The position numbers and the translations under genes were made by a program. From a bacterium 1XD21-13 (GTDB lineage Bacteria > Bacillota > Clostridia > Lachnospirales > Lachnospiraceae), in the NCBI GenBank assembly GCA_009917555.1, contig QZDX01000002.1, forward strand, positions 310,001-374,000: a DNA stretch of 64,000 bases. Direction: 5' to 3'. How positions within the stretch are numbered: the stretch's first letter is position 1; each line of letters opens with the position of its first letter. The notes beneath the pieces are model-generated. The model worked only from the letters and a program-made list of their open reading frames with translations, was not told the DNA's origin and did no database searches. Below, piece by piece: positions 26,180 to 35,449 of this stretch.

Positions 26180-28111
26180 TCATATCATTTGGATATTCCA
26201 TCCTGCCTGTTGTAATTGCTTTTGTGCTGTTTCATTAACAAAATCAATGGGAATTGCAAGACATACCAAGGCCCTTGCCCTTGTCATTGCCACATATTGA
26301 CACTTTAATTTCTTTTCAGGGTGCTTGTTTGTCTTAGGTGGCTTCCCACATAAATATCTTAAAATTGATTTCATATTATGTGAGTTCATATAGGTTTCCA
26401 ACACTAAGGTGGCTAAATGTGTTCTCCCTTTAACAGAATGAATACTTCCAAACTCCATATCAACAATCCTATTTGTCTTCTCATCCACATATATATAATG
26501 ATTTGGTGTTGCTTTTATATTCTCATTGCTTTCAATAAGTGTTTCCTGTACTTTTGACCATTTACAAAAATTCTTTACCTTTTCATTAGACGTTGCACCG
26601 AACAAGTCCATTATCTTTACTATAATACCATTTATCTCTTTCCATTCATCACAGGAAATAAAACTTTGGTAATCCGCCAACTCCATGAGCATCATCTTAA
26701 AATAACTTTTTTGATTATCTTGCAAAGGCTTCATAAAAGAATTAAGAGGATTTCCGATAGCCGGAATAAAGTTAAACCCTTTGCCTTTGTTCACCACTTG
26801 TCTTAGCCCTTTACATATCCACTCAATCTGAACCGATTTTTCACCGAATCTTCTGAATTCGTCTATCCCACTCCTAAAATAAGCTATCAGATCTTTGGGT
26901 ACGGAACGCTTATTTGATTTTTTAGCTTCATATGCACCCCAATAGTCGTATATACCTTTAGGAAAATGTTTTTCTTCTGTTTCCTTTTGTTTGTCATGAA
27001 CCATCCCTACTACATGAACACCCTCGTTTTCATACATTAGCAATTCTTCATCCGTGAAAAATTCTAATATAAGCTGTCCAAACCTATCTATTACTTGATG
27101 AGCATTTTCCTTTTTAAATAAAAAAATAGTATTTTTTATCCCTCTTTGTGTAAACACATTGTCCGTACCGTTCATTTGTGATTTTGAAAGAGCAACCGTA
27201 TTAGCCAAACTTGCAATGGATGAATCAAATCTCCTGCTTTCATTCAACACCAATGCTCCTTGTCTCGGAAAATTGCCTGACACATCATCCAAATATATAT
27301 TACCATATATTGCCTGATTACTATCCCCAAAACCTTGTCTAATACTCTTTACATCATCTGTACCAAAAGCCCTATTTAACAATTCCCACTGAAATGTATC
27401 CGTATCCTGTGCTTCATCTATAAACAATACCGGAAATCTGCTCTGTACCGCATTGGATATCTCATTCCAGTCATCCAATACTTTTTTCGCATACAAAAGC
27501 ATTTCTCCAAAAGTGTAATACCCCTCTTTTTGTGTCTGCTCGATTACCGACAATAAATACTCTTTTGTTGTTCCATTCTTATTCCAATCAATAGTACCGA
27601 TAGTATTTTTATATTCACAAATTGTTTCCTTTTTGAAGTATCTTTTCAAATAAGAACGAGTATTATAGGACAATCTATTCCATCTTAACGATTGGACATA
27701 TTCACTATCTATGATATTGATATTATATCCATTTGACTTTAACCACGGAAGTGTAACATAAGTATCAAAAAACGAATGCACTGTACCAATAAAATGAGGA
27801 TATGACAGTAGCTTTCGTCCAATTTCCGTATTACCTAATCGATCCTCAATTTCCTCCCTGGCAACATTCGTATGAGATAATACACAAATTCCTGCATTCT
27901 GGTATGGCCATTTTCTTGCAAGTATCGCCAGTTTTGCAACCAAAATAGTTGTCTTTCCGCTTCCTGGAAATGCCTGCACATCAACAGAATCCATACTTTT
28001 TATTATTTCTATTCTGTCTGAGTCAAAATGAATTTTTCCACCCATTATTTCTTCTATCCAAAGTATATCTTCATCCGTAATCTCAATATTAGTTAACCTT
28101 TCAATTCCCAA
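26180..28111 (-). CDS. gajB: UvrD/PcrA-like helicase, Gabija GajB-like
   Basis: A 643-residue superfamily 1 helicase with Walker A QAFPGSGKTTILV (near residue 46), an N-terminal VLSHTNVAREEIEDR motif Ia, LFIDEAQDTD (Walker B), and YVAMTRARALV (motif VI). It is somewhat longer than the Bacillus cereus GajB. A TTG start at 28111 overlaps the upstream OLD-nuclease gene by 19 bases. The OLD nuclease plus UvrD helicase pair is the defining arrangement of Gabija anti-phage defence. Confidence 0.82.
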   Translation of the reverse strand: MGIERLTNIEITDEDILWIEEIMGGKIHFDSDRIEIIKSMDSVDVQAFPGSGKTTILVAKLAILARKWPYQNAGICVLSHTNVAREEIEDRLGNTEIGRKLLSYPHFIGTVHSFFDTYVTLPWLKSNGYNINIIDSEYVQSLRWNRLSYNTRSYLKRYFKKETICEYKNTIGTIDWNKNGTTKEYLLSVIEQTQKEGYYTFGEMLLYAKKVLDDWNEISNAVQSRFPVLFIDEAQDTDTFQWELLNRAFGTDDVKSIRQGFGDSNQAIYGNIYLDDVSGNFPRQGALVLNESRRFDSSIASLANTVALSKSQMNGTDNVFTQRGIKNTIFLFKKENAHQVIDRFGQLILEFFTDEELLMYENEGVHVVGMVHDKQKETEEKHFPKGIYDYWGAYEAKKSNKRSVPKDLIAYFRSGIDEFRRFGEKSVQIEWICKGLRQVVNKGKGFNFIPAIGNPLNSFMKPLQDNQKSYFKMMLMELADYQSFISCDEWKEINGIIVKIMDLFGATSNEKVKNFCKWSKVQETLIESNENIKATPNHYIYVDEKTNRIVDMEFGSIHSVKGRTHLATLVLETYMNSHNMKSILRYLCGKPPKTNKHPEKKLKCQYVAMTRARALVCLAIPIDFVNETAQKQLQQAGWNIQMI

Positions 28112-30027
28112 TCAGATTCCCCCTTAGTAACATAAAAGATTGCATTAACTATATATTCCGGAATTACCTTTTGTAAATCCGCATCTCTATCCGCATATTT
28201 CTTTTCTAAGGAAACTGCCAGTTTTTGTGCAAAATCTGCTTTAGATGCTTTTTTTGATGTAAAATAACTATAGAAACATGAAGCTTTTTCCTCAATGGAA
28301 TCGTACTTATCTAACTTCGCTTTCAGCTCTGACTTCTTAGCTTCTCTATTCTTTTCCACACAGCTAACTTTTATAACAGCATCAATAAGTACTTCTCTCA
28401 TTTCCTCATTCTGAAGCCCTGCATATGCCAAATCATACTCCAAAGTCCAGTGATTCGCTACAAAAGTCTTCACTTTCTGTCCATCTGCTTTTGCTTTCAT
28501 ATCATTTAAGTACTCAATAGCTTCGTCATATGAAAAATCCGCTTCTGCTCTCCAGGCACGTTTATCTTTAGAGGGCCATGTAGACACATCCTCCGTATAT
28601 TTCTCATCTATACAAATATTGGGGGCACAATTTGGCATAATATCCCTATCTGTAACACAGGCTACCCTTATATCTAACTGCTTATTTTCATCTTTCCTTT
28701 GAAATATCCTTGCATATCTTCTAAGACCTGTACTTCTGACATCTACAAGTGATGTTCCATAATCCGTAAAACCGCATCCCAACAGTCTGGATAATGTAGG
28801 CAGTAATAATGCTTCTCCCGGACCCTCAACAACGATAACACTTCTGGCAAAAAACAAGTTGGCCTTTGTCGCATCCAAATATTTTTCCAAATATAGATAA
28901 TCATCATCCTCTAATTTCGTATGTTGTTTTGAAAGCGAGTAGGCTTCTCCGGATTTTATAATCACAATATTTTCCAATTTTACAACGGATGCCAATAAAG
29001 GCGAATGCGTTGTAATGATTGTTTGTCGATTTCCGTTCTCCGCCTCTTCCTCCAGTGATTGAATTAATTTAAGCTGTCTTTGTGCATGAATATGTGCTTC
29101 TGGTTCTTCAACAAGCAAAAAACAAGATCTATCCTCTTTTGCAGCTTCTTTATGTAAAAGTAATTCACATGCCATACTCATAATATTACTTGTCCCAAGA
29201 CCAACTCTGCCATTCATATCACTGTCATCTTTATCTACTGCAAGATCTAATTTTTCCAGTAACGCCATTCTCTTTTTCAATTTGCTGGCATTTGCCCCTG
29301 CAACCTCTAGCCTAGTTTCCATATTCTCTTTCTTTAACAACATTTTTTGTTGCAGAATTAATGTCATTTCTCTATTGATTTCTTCTAATGCAGAGTGATT
29401 TGCCAATAAAGTATTAGAAAGATCTGCAATTCCTGCAATAGATAAATTACGGAGATCTTTTCCATCCCCGTATTCATCATCGCCATAATCAATTGCAGAA
29501 ACATGTTGCATAATTTGAGACAGCCTTGAACGTTTTCCTGATTGCATTTCACTATACGCATCACGCAGAGCATGTAAATATGTAATTCTTAATAATTCCC
29601 GTGCCTCTATAGTGGGGGTTGGACCGCTTCCATTTATTCCAGTTGATAGATACGCCGCTGAACGTGGAGGTTTAAAAGATGATAAATATTTGCATTTCCA
29701 ATGCAAGTATAAACAGGGTTGTTTCTTTTCTTCATCTACATAAGACAAACATTCCAAAAAGGCTCCACGCTCATCATCATTCATATCTTCGAATTTACAA
29801 ATAATTTCAATTTCTAAGGAAGTATCCTCTTTATAAAAATCTTCTTGCTCTACTCTATACCAATTCATATCGGTAGTGCCTAGAACTAACTTAATTGCAT
29901 CCATAATTGCCGATTTTCCGGAATCATTCTCGCCAACAAGTACATTCAAACCATTTTTGAAAGTAATGATGTGTTCCTTATCATCAAAGCACCTAAAATT
30001 CTTAATTTGTAACAATGATAGATACAT
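28093..30027 (-). CDS. gajA: OLD-family ATPase-TOPRIM nuclease, Gabija GajA-like
   Basis: A 644-residue protein. The N-terminal SMC/ABC-type ATPase shows Walker A VGENDSGKSAI (near residue 33), a coiled central region and FLLVEEPEAHIHAQRQLKLI (Walker B). The C-terminal TOPRIM domain shows IVVEGPGEALLLP (invariant Glu, near residue 400) and the acidic CVTDRDIMPN. In Gabija, GajA is a sequence-specific nicking endonuclease held in check by nucleotides and released when phage deplete them. AAAGGAG precedes the ATG. First gene of the minus-strand defence operon. Confidence 0.85.
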   Translation of the reverse strand: MYLSLLQIKNFRCFDDKEHIITFKNGLNVLVGENDSGKSAIMDAIKLVLGTTDMNWYRVEQEDFYKEDTSLEIEIICKFEDMNDDERGAFLECLSYVDEEKKQPCLYLHWKCKYLSSFKPPRSAAYLSTGINGSGPTPTIEARELLRITYLHALRDAYSEMQSGKRSRLSQIMQHVSAIDYGDDEYGDGKDLRNLSIAGIADLSNTLLANHSALEEINREMTLILQQKMLLKKENMETRLEVAGANASKLKKRMALLEKLDLAVDKDDSDMNGRVGLGTSNIMSMACELLLHKEAAKEDRSCFLLVEEPEAHIHAQRQLKLIQSLEEEAENGNRQTIITTHSPLLASVVKLENIVIIKSGEAYSLSKQHTKLEDDDYLYLEKYLDATKANLFFARSVIVVEGPGEALLLPTLSRLLGCGFTDYGTSLVDVRSTGLRRYARIFQRKDENKQLDIRVACVTDRDIMPNCAPNICIDEKYTEDVSTWPSKDKRAWRAEADFSYDEAIEYLNDMKAKADGQKVKTFVANHWTLEYDLAYAGLQNEEMREVLIDAVIKVSCVEKNREAKKSELKAKLDKYDSIEEKASCFYSYFTSKKASKADFAQKLAVSLEKKYADRDADLQKVIPEYIVNAIFYVTKGESDWELKG

Positions 30028-30169
30028 ATGTCTCCTTTATCCTTTCGTTTGTCTACCTCAAATTTTATTTTCCGCTTTATCCCATAACCCGATTTTGATT
30101 GATTTTACTAATAATTTAATTATATCGACAATACAGTTACCTTTCCAAAAAATATTTTAACAGTCCATT

Positions 30170-30197
30170 TTTATATCTTTATGATAACATATGTCAA
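30170..30197 (-). promoter_or_regulatory. Promoter of the defence operon
   Basis: On the minus strand a perfect -35 TTGACA (30192-30197) and -10 TATAAA (30170-30175) are separated by 16 bases, about 140 bases upstream of gajA. The gap 30028-30330 holds this promoter and the terminator at 30234-30266; nothing else is apparent. Confidence 0.65.
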
Positions 30198-30233
30198 GAT
30201 GTTGTGGAAATAAAATATAAAATTGTTGCATAG

Positions 30234-30266
30234 AAAAAGCGGTATGAGCTTTATGCATATACCGCT
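30234..30266 (-). terminator. Terminator of the PIN-domain toxin-antitoxin operon
   Basis: On the minus strand AGCGGTAT and ATACCGCT (30238-30245 and 30259-30266) form an 8-base stem followed by five T, 65 bases after the toxin stop. It separates the toxin-antitoxin pair from the defence operon promoter. Confidence 0.75.
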
Positions 30267-30330
30267 ATAATGATCAACTATTAATTATCAATTATGTTCC
30301 ATGTAACACACTTAATAATATTTTATACCT

Positions 30331-30753
30331 CTACAAATCATCCAGAGTCATACAAGGCAGTTCTTTTTCCTGTCTTAATTGCTTATCATTTGTAAAAAAC
30401 ATATCACACCCACGAATCTTTGCCGCTGCAATCTGCAGAGAATCCATACCTTTGAAATCTTTGAATTGTCCACGGATTTTTGCCGCCTGCTCTGCTATCT
30501 CACTGTCTATATTAACAACTTCAATATTCATATACTCTATAAAGCGTTTAAAGTTATCAATCAATTCCATCTTTCCAGAAGCATATGGAAACACCAGATA
30601 TTCTTCGACAGTAATTACAGAGGTAACAAGCTGTATATTCTTGCTAAGACACGTTTCAAAAAAATTTTTCATCTTGTCTACATAGAGTGCACTATGTTCC
30701 AAATAATATATAATTGGTGAAGTATCAATATACACCCTTTTAAAATCTGTCAT
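30331..30753 (-). CDS. PIN-domain ribonuclease toxin (VapC-like)
   Basis: A 140-residue PIN protein. The N-terminal YIDTSPIIYYLE carries the first acidic active-site residue; further acidics lie in TVEEYLV, FKGMDSLQIAAA and FFTNDKQL. Such toxins cleave tRNA or rRNA when freed from their antitoxin. It overlaps the upstream small gene by 14 bases, the usual VapBC coupling. Confidence 0.85.
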   Translation of the reverse strand: MTDFKRVYIDTSPIIYYLEHSALYVDKMKNFFETCLSKNIQLVTSVITVEEYLVFPYASGKMELIDNFKRFIEYMNIEVVNIDSEIAEQAAKIRGQFKDFKGMDSLQIAAAKIRGCDMFFTNDKQLRQEKELPCMTLDDL

Positions 30754-30952
30754 GATCCCTAAGTTCCCTTACATAAGCATCTGCATTCTGACTTCTTTCG
30801 GTAGGCGGCATAATGAACTGATCCAGATCATTCCCACTTTTTTCTGCCTTTGTCTCCGTCATTATACTATTTATGAATTGTATAATGGTGGTCAATTTAT
30901 CTTCTGGTACTCTTTCCAATTCCGCAATAGCACTTTGTCTTAACGCTGTCAT
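30740..30952 (-). CDS. Antitoxin partner of the PIN-domain toxin
   Basis: A 70-residue protein starting MTALRQSAIAELERVPEDKL, a helical N-terminus resembling the small DUF2281-like/VapB-type antitoxins paired with PIN toxins, with a hydrophilic tail that would bind the toxin. Assignment rests on position and overlap more than on motif. Confidence 0.7.
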   Translation of the reverse strand: MTALRQSAIAELERVPEDKLTTIIQFINSIMTETKAEKSGNDLDQFIMPPTERSQNADAYVRELRDHDRF

Positions 30953-31075
30953 ATACTTTCCTCCTTCTTCCCGCTATATACATCTCTATTTCCATTATAT
31001 GTGGTATCTTTCTTTATTACAAACATGCCAATTCTCACAGCTTCAAGAATGATAAGCTGTTCAAATTACAGATCC

Positions 31076-31393
31076 TTACTCTTTCACAATCTTCAAATCA
31101 TACCCCAAAGCCCTGACCATACTGTAAAACAGCTTCAAAGACGGACTATGCTCCTTATTCTCGATCCGTGAGATCGCCTGCTGCTTATTCCCTGTCAGCT
31201 TTGCCAGCTGGCTCTGGGACATCTTTTGTGCTTTTCTTAAGCTGACAACCTCATCAATCAGCTCCTTCTCCTTGTCAGAAGCGGTAAAGGTCGGTGCCGG
31301 CATATCCTCCTTCTGCACCAGAGGAATCTCTCCTCTTTCAATCTCGACTGCTTCTAACAGCCCCTGCATGGTATTGTCAAAAAAATCTCCCAT
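31076..31393 (-). CDS. XRE-family antitoxin (HigA-like)
   Basis: A 105-residue protein with an N-terminal toxin-contact segment and a helix-turn-helix from about residue 50 (LRKAQKMSQSQLAKLTGNKQQAISRIEN). It starts 2 bases after the upstream toxin stop. The toxin-first order is the HigBA arrangement. The protein should repress its own operon, probably at the inverted repeat at 31755-31772. Confidence 0.88.
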   Translation of the reverse strand: MGDFFDNTMQGLLEAVEIERGEIPLVQKEDMPAPTFTASDKEKELIDEVVSLRKAQKMSQSQLAKLTGNKQQAISRIENKEHSPSLKLFYSMVRALGYDLKIVKE

Positions 31394-31395
31394 TG

Positions 31396-31725
31396 TTATC
31401 CCTCCTTCAAAACTTTTACTACAGCTTTAAACGCCTTTTTCTCATCCTCCGTCAAATCGTCTTTCTCATTCTTTGCATATACATTGATAAAGTAAATCGT
31501 TTCTTTGATCTCGATATCTACATAAATCACCCTTCCGCCGCCACGCTTTCCGGTGTTCCCCACAGGGATGCGAATTTTTCTTATCCCGCCTGTTCCCTGA
31601 ATCGCATCACCGGCTTTCGGGTTTTCTAACAATATCGTTTCCAATTCTCTTAAATTCTCGTCGGTCAGTCCCAACTCCTTCCATCGATTCGTAAATATCG
31701 GCACTTCGATAAAGGTCCTGTTCAT
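31396..31725 (-). CDS. RelE/HigB-like ribonuclease toxin
   Basis: A 109-residue basic protein (starts MNRTFIEVPIFTNRW). GGIRKIRIPVGNTGKRGGGRVIYVDIEIKETIYFINVYAK follows the RelE-superfamily pattern of beta strands with conserved Arg and Gly, and the acidic-to-basic C-terminus also fits. Its family cuts mRNA on the ribosome. First gene of the pair with the XRE antitoxin. Confidence 0.85.
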   Translation of the reverse strand: MNRTFIEVPIFTNRWKELGLTDENLRELETILLENPKAGDAIQGTGGIRKIRIPVGNTGKRGGGRVIYVDIEIKETIYFINVYAKNEKDDLTEDEKKAFKAVVKVLKEG

Positions 31726-31750
31726 ATTTTCTGATTCCTTTCTTGTTTTT

Positions 31751-31779
31751 AGTATACAACATTTTTGTTGTAATGTAAA
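31751..31779 (-). promoter_or_regulatory. Promoter and operator of the HigBA-like pair
   Basis: On the minus strand TTTACA (31774-31779) and TATACT (31751-31756) are 17 bases apart. A perfect inverted repeat TACAACA tttt TGTTGTA (31755-31772) fills the spacer and touches the -10 box, an ideal place for autorepression by the XRE antitoxin. Confidence 0.65.
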
Positions 31780-31995
31780 TAGGTTTCTTATTTTTTAATA
31801 CAATGGGAACAATGGGAAAATTAGTAAATAATAATTGACAGATAACACACAGAAGCATACGCTCTGCCCGTAAGGGACACAGAGAGTAGCTCAAAAAAAT
31901 GATTATTCAAGAGGACGGGCAGAAATGTTTTTCATCCTCCCCGCCACATGGCCCATCTGCCGTGTCAACAGCAAACTTCCATATATGGGTCTACG
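31780..31995. other. Gene-free stretch between toxin-antitoxin pair and acs operon
   Basis: No supported ORF. CTGCCCGT (31864-31871) and ACGGGCAG (31915-31922) are perfect complements 43 bases apart and may form a large-loop hairpin. I see nothing else. Confidence 0.4.
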
Positions 31996-32031
31996 GCACA
32001 AAAGGGATGCCCCGCCTTTCGGAGCATCCCT
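31996..32031 (-). terminator. Terminator of the acs operon
   Basis: On the minus strand AGGGATGC..GCATCCCT (32003-32010 and 32024-32031), with additional CC/GG pairs and an AAAG loop, is followed by TTTTGTG. It lies about 80 bases after the acsE stop. Confidence 0.8.
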
Positions 32032-32109
32032 CTTTCGCATCACTCAAATCCTAACGCCTGTTCTTAATCCCAGATTCATATAGTGTCTTGAAAATATCCG
32101 GACGCTATA

Positions 32110-32898
32110 TTAGATCTCCAGATAAGAATCCGCATAAAGATTATTATTCTTAATAATATCACAGGACTTAATGGTCTCCATCAGCCGCAGATCATTCGGG
32201 TTCACGATAGCAGATGTCAGACCATTCATCATAGCCATAGCAACCATAGCAGAATCCATAATCGGACGAATATGCTTCGGCATACCGTTGGAGTTGTTGG
32301 ACAGACCGCCGGTGCTCTGCATGCCCATGTCAGAGATCATCTTGATGAACTCCAGAACCTGCATCTGCTTATCCTGCATACCCTTGATAACCAGGAACAG
32401 CGGGTCAAACCACATATCCTCGTCCACTGCCATGCCATGCTCCATACCACGCTCCATCATGGTCTGCATGTACATCATACGCTCGTCATTATCCTTTGCA
32501 ATTCCCTCGCCGTTGCAGAGAGCGATTACAATAGCGTCATTGGCTGCCGCCAGGTCAATGTACTCGATTCTGCCTGCTGCGTCTGCGGAGTTTACAATGG
32601 GTTTTCCCTTGGCACGGTTGTAAACAGAGATACCAGCCTCAATAGCTGCCACATTGGAGGTATCCAGTGCCAGAGGAACATTGTCAAAGTTGCCCTGCAG
32701 AAGCTCAACAGCCCACTTCATCAGCTCCGGTCCGTCATTCTCAGCCGGTCCGATATTTACATCCAGGTAGGTTGCGCCTGCATCCAGCTGCTGCTTTGCA
32801 CGCTTTAAGATCGGCTCCGGATCTCTCTCGGTAAATGCACGGTTGATTGCCGGTGCGGTTGTAGAAAGTCTCTCGCCAATAACAACAAATTTTGCCAT
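32110..32898 (-). CDS. acsE: Methyltetrahydrofolate:corrinoid/iron-sulfur protein methyltransferase
   Basis: Transfers the methyl group of methyl-tetrahydrofolate to the cobalt of the corrinoid iron-sulfur protein, linking the methyl and carbonyl branches of the Wood-Ljungdahl pathway. The 262-residue protein is a pterin-binding TIM barrel: FVVIGERL at the N-terminus, DVNIGPAENDGPELM, ALDTSN and IVNSADAAG match AcsE. The start at 32898 (MAKFVVIG) is preceded by AGGAGAAG; the frame is open upstream without support. Last gene of the operon. Confidence 0.95.
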   Translation of the reverse strand: MAKFVVIGERLSTTAPAINRAFTERDPEPILKRAKQQLDAGATYLDVNIGPAENDGPELMKWAVELLQGNFDNVPLALDTSNVAAIEAGISVYNRAKGKPIVNSADAAGRIEYIDLAAANDAIVIALCNGEGIAKDNDERMMYMQTMMERGMEHGMAVDEDMWFDPLFLVIKGMQDKQMQVLEFIKMISDMGMQSTGGLSNNSNGMPKHIRPIMDSAMVAMAMMNGLTSAIVNPNDLRLMETIKSCDIIKNNNLYADSYLEI

Positions 32899-32991
32899 AG
32901 TTCTTCTCCTTTTTTCGGGCTGCCAGCCGTCCTGAAACAAATCTGAACAGCCGCCATCCCATCCTATTTTCAATGAATTCATATGATAAGC

Positions 32992-33023
32992 GTCAAGCCT
33001 GGAAGCTTCCCTCCAAGCTTGAC
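32992..33023 (-). other. Intergenic hairpin between acsC and acsE
   Basis: GTCAAGC (32992-32998) and GCTTGAC (33017-33023), with extra GGA/TCC pairs inside, form a stable stem in the 199-base gap. There is no U-run, so a processing or stability role is more likely than termination. Confidence 0.5.
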
Positions 33024-33097
33024 CATCACAGTTACTTTCCATATACGTTCATCCGCACCGCCTGGAAATCCTCACCTGCGATGCACAAAACGCTATC

Positions 33098-34450
33098 TTA
33101 GATCTCTCCGTTTGCCTGCATGTCCTTTAAGAACTTCACAAGCTGAACTGCCTCGTTGGGAGCCACGATTACTTCCCAACCCGGAAGCTTCGCCTCAATG
33201 TCGCCCTTCAGAACAGCAACCTTGCCGGGGATGATGAGCTTTCTGCTCTTTACCTTGGGCTCCACGTTCTCAATGATGAACTTGGAAACAGAGGTAGAGG
33301 AAAGCTTTCCTGCCGCCCATGCAGTCAGTACGGAAAGTCCGCCTGCGTCGCTGATTACCAGGTTACAGGGAACACCAGAGCGCTCCAGCTCGCCGGATAC
33401 TACAAAGTAGGTCAGAGCAAAGTCAACGGTGGTCAGACATACGGAATTCTCATCTCCGCCATTGAGGGCATAGATGCCCGGCTCAACCTTCATGGGCTTC
33501 TGCGGGTCGGTAAATACATTCTGACGCAGACCGTAAAGCGGAAGCGCCTGTGCGTAGTTCATACCCTCCATCACAATGATGGAACCGTATTTTACGGTAA
33601 ACAGGGACGCCAGAGCAGCCTGCATGGCTGCATCTCCAGGAGCCAGCTTGCCAACATTTACGATAGACGGATAACCAAAGGTACGATCCGTATTCTTCAG
33701 AGCCGCACGGCGAATCTGAACGGTGGTTGCAAATGCATCCTTAATGGAAGCCGTTCCCACATTAAGAACCAGGTTCTTGTTGCCCAGCTTCTCAATAGCG
33801 GCAACCGTATCATAGAGCTCATTGATATCTGCGCCCCGAACACCCAGAACCACGCCGGCCTCCGTAGCCAGCTTGCTCATTGCCTCGTAGTTGGAAGCGT
33901 CAGCGCCGTCCAGGATAGGTTTGCTGTCCTTGCATACATCCAGAGCAGCCTTTGCCACATCCACATTGGTACAGCCAAGAACCAGAGTCTTTCCGCTCTC
34001 TGCCGCTTTCTTTACAAACTCAGCGTAGCCGGCCGCATCACAGTCACCGCAGTAATCCAGATACAGCATCTCCACGTGCATTCGCTCGCCGATACGATCA
34101 TAATCTACAGCCTTTGCCGCCTCAAACTTGGCGTCCATATTTTCCTCACAGCAGGAAACGGAAACCGCATAGCGGGATTTACTTACATATGTTTTCTCAT
34201 GACGGAACAATACGGTCTCGCCGCCCAGTGTGTACTCTGCGTCGCCGGTTCCAACCTTGATGGTCTTCATGGGCGGTGCGGTAGCCTCGGACAGTGTTGC
34301 CAGTGCGTCGTCGGACATGTGGGGACACTTGGTAATGTCAACCGCGCCCTGCGCCACCTTCATAGCAAATGCCATACAGGTAGGACTTCCACACTCCTTA
34401 CAGTTTGTCTTCGGTGTTAATTTAAAAATGTCTAAGCCTTTTAATGCCAT
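33098..34450 (-). CDS. acsC: Corrinoid/iron-sulfur protein, large subunit
   Basis: A 450-residue gamma subunit of the corrinoid protein that carries the methyl group from AcsE to acetyl-CoA synthase. The N-terminal [4Fe-4S] domain shows CKECGSPTCMAFAMKVAQG and a fourth cysteine in TKCPHMS (residues 18-45). The rest is a TIM barrel plus a C-terminal B12-binding Rossmann-like domain (LVISDAGGLSVLTAWAAGKLS). GGAGGAAAAATT precedes the ATG. It follows acsD by 25 bases and forms a heterodimer with it. Confidence 0.95.
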   Translation of the reverse strand: MALKGLDIFKLTPKTNCKECGSPTCMAFAMKVAQGAVDITKCPHMSDDALATLSEATAPPMKTIKVGTGDAEYTLGGETVLFRHEKTYVSKSRYAVSVSCCEENMDAKFEAAKAVDYDRIGERMHVEMLYLDYCGDCDAAGYAEFVKKAAESGKTLVLGCTNVDVAKAALDVCKDSKPILDGADASNYEAMSKLATEAGVVLGVRGADINELYDTVAAIEKLGNKNLVLNVGTASIKDAFATTVQIRRAALKNTDRTFGYPSIVNVGKLAPGDAAMQAALASLFTVKYGSIIVMEGMNYAQALPLYGLRQNVFTDPQKPMKVEPGIYALNGGDENSVCLTTVDFALTYFVVSGELERSGVPCNLVISDAGGLSVLTAWAAGKLSSTSVSKFIIENVEPKVKSRKLIIPGKVAVLKGDIEAKLPGWEVIVAPNEAVQLVKFLKDMQANGEI

Positions 34451-34475
34451 GGTAATTTTTCCTCCTTCCCTCGAT

Positions 34476-35417
34476 TTAAACCAGTTCTTTGATTAATTTC
34501 GAAATCGTTGCAACTGATGTGGGATGCTTCAAAATTACCGCATTGGAACCAGACGCCAATACTGCTGCAGCCGTTTCTACTTCCATATCAATGCCACGCT
34601 CTTCCTGGGAACCCCACTCCGGCATATCAGCCTCGGAAGCCATTGCCTCCTTCACGCTCCATGCTTCCTCAGCAACAGGAGTGATGATGGGCATCTGAAG
34701 CTGTGCATCATTCTGGGACAGAGCCGCCGCCTTGATACGATCCATGGTAGATACCACATACTCAAAGCCATAGCCTGCTGCTGCGGAACCTACGTTCATC
34801 ACAACATTGCCCTGGTCTACGCCAAGCTGTCCGATAAGTACGTTAAGCTGCTTTGCAAGGTTAATATCTACGGCAGACTCTGCGCCTACCTTCTGGTTGT
34901 AAGCCAGCCCTGCAGCGGCGGCTACGCCCTTGTAGTTCTCTTCTCTTGCAGATAAAATAAGTACATTCTTTCCCTGGAGAGCCTCAGCAACCTTGGCAAA
35001 CAGCTCTGCGTCCTTCTCCACGTTCTTGCAGCCCTCGATTACAAGGGGAGCTGTGATAGCGTCGCCAACCTCTTTTGCAATGGCAACACAGTCCTCCACG
35101 GACTTGTTCTCACCGTTGGGATCAGCGCCCTCAAAACGAAGCACAACAAAGTCTGCGCCCGGCATCTCCTCGGCTTTCTTTGCAATCTCTGCAAAGCTTG
35201 TGCATCCATTGTAGTAGTCCTTGATTCCAGCCACTTCATTTTCCAGGCCCATGTCTGTAATCATGACTCCAATCTTGGGTGCGTTCTCGATTGGCGCATC
35301 AAATGTATAGAAAGGCAATACATTCTCTCCGCCAAGCTTCACTGCCTTGTCGCCGGTACCGATCTCTACGGTACGGATAGCAGCGTTAAACTTTCCTGAT
35401 TTTCCATTAAACGGCAT
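34476..35417 (-). CDS. acsD: Corrinoid/iron-sulfur protein, small subunit
   Basis: A 313-residue TIM-barrel subunit that completes the corrinoid-binding pocket with AcsC. Diagnostic stretches are FNAAIRTVEIGTGDKAVKLGG at the start and FVVLRFEGADPNG near the middle. AGGAGGTAACTAAG precedes the ATG. It stands between acsB and acsC, as in other acetogens. Confidence 0.95.
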   Translation of the reverse strand: MPFNGKSGKFNAAIRTVEIGTGDKAVKLGGENVLPFYTFDAPIENAPKIGVMITDMGLENEVAGIKDYYNGCTSFAEIAKKAEEMPGADFVVLRFEGADPNGENKSVEDCVAIAKEVGDAITAPLVIEGCKNVEKDAELFAKVAEALQGKNVLILSAREENYKGVAAAAGLAYNQKVGAESAVDINLAKQLNVLIGQLGVDQGNVVMNVGSAAAGYGFEYVVSTMDRIKAAALSQNDAQLQMPIITPVAEEAWSVKEAMASEADMPEWGSQEERGIDMEVETAAAVLASGSNAVILKHPTSVATISKLIKELV

Positions 35418-35449
35418 TTCTTAGTTACCTCCTTTATCTTTTACACGGC

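Noticed and set aside
26180-30027. Alternative reading of the OLD nuclease plus helicase as RecF/UvrD housekeeping repair
   Set aside because: The TOPRIM domain, the 19-base overlap with the helicase gene and the restriction-gene neighbourhood fit Gabija-type defence better.
31607-31894. 95-residue ORF overlapping the HigB-like toxin start
   Set aside because: Out of frame with the toxin, spans the promoter and operator, and has no ribosome binding site.
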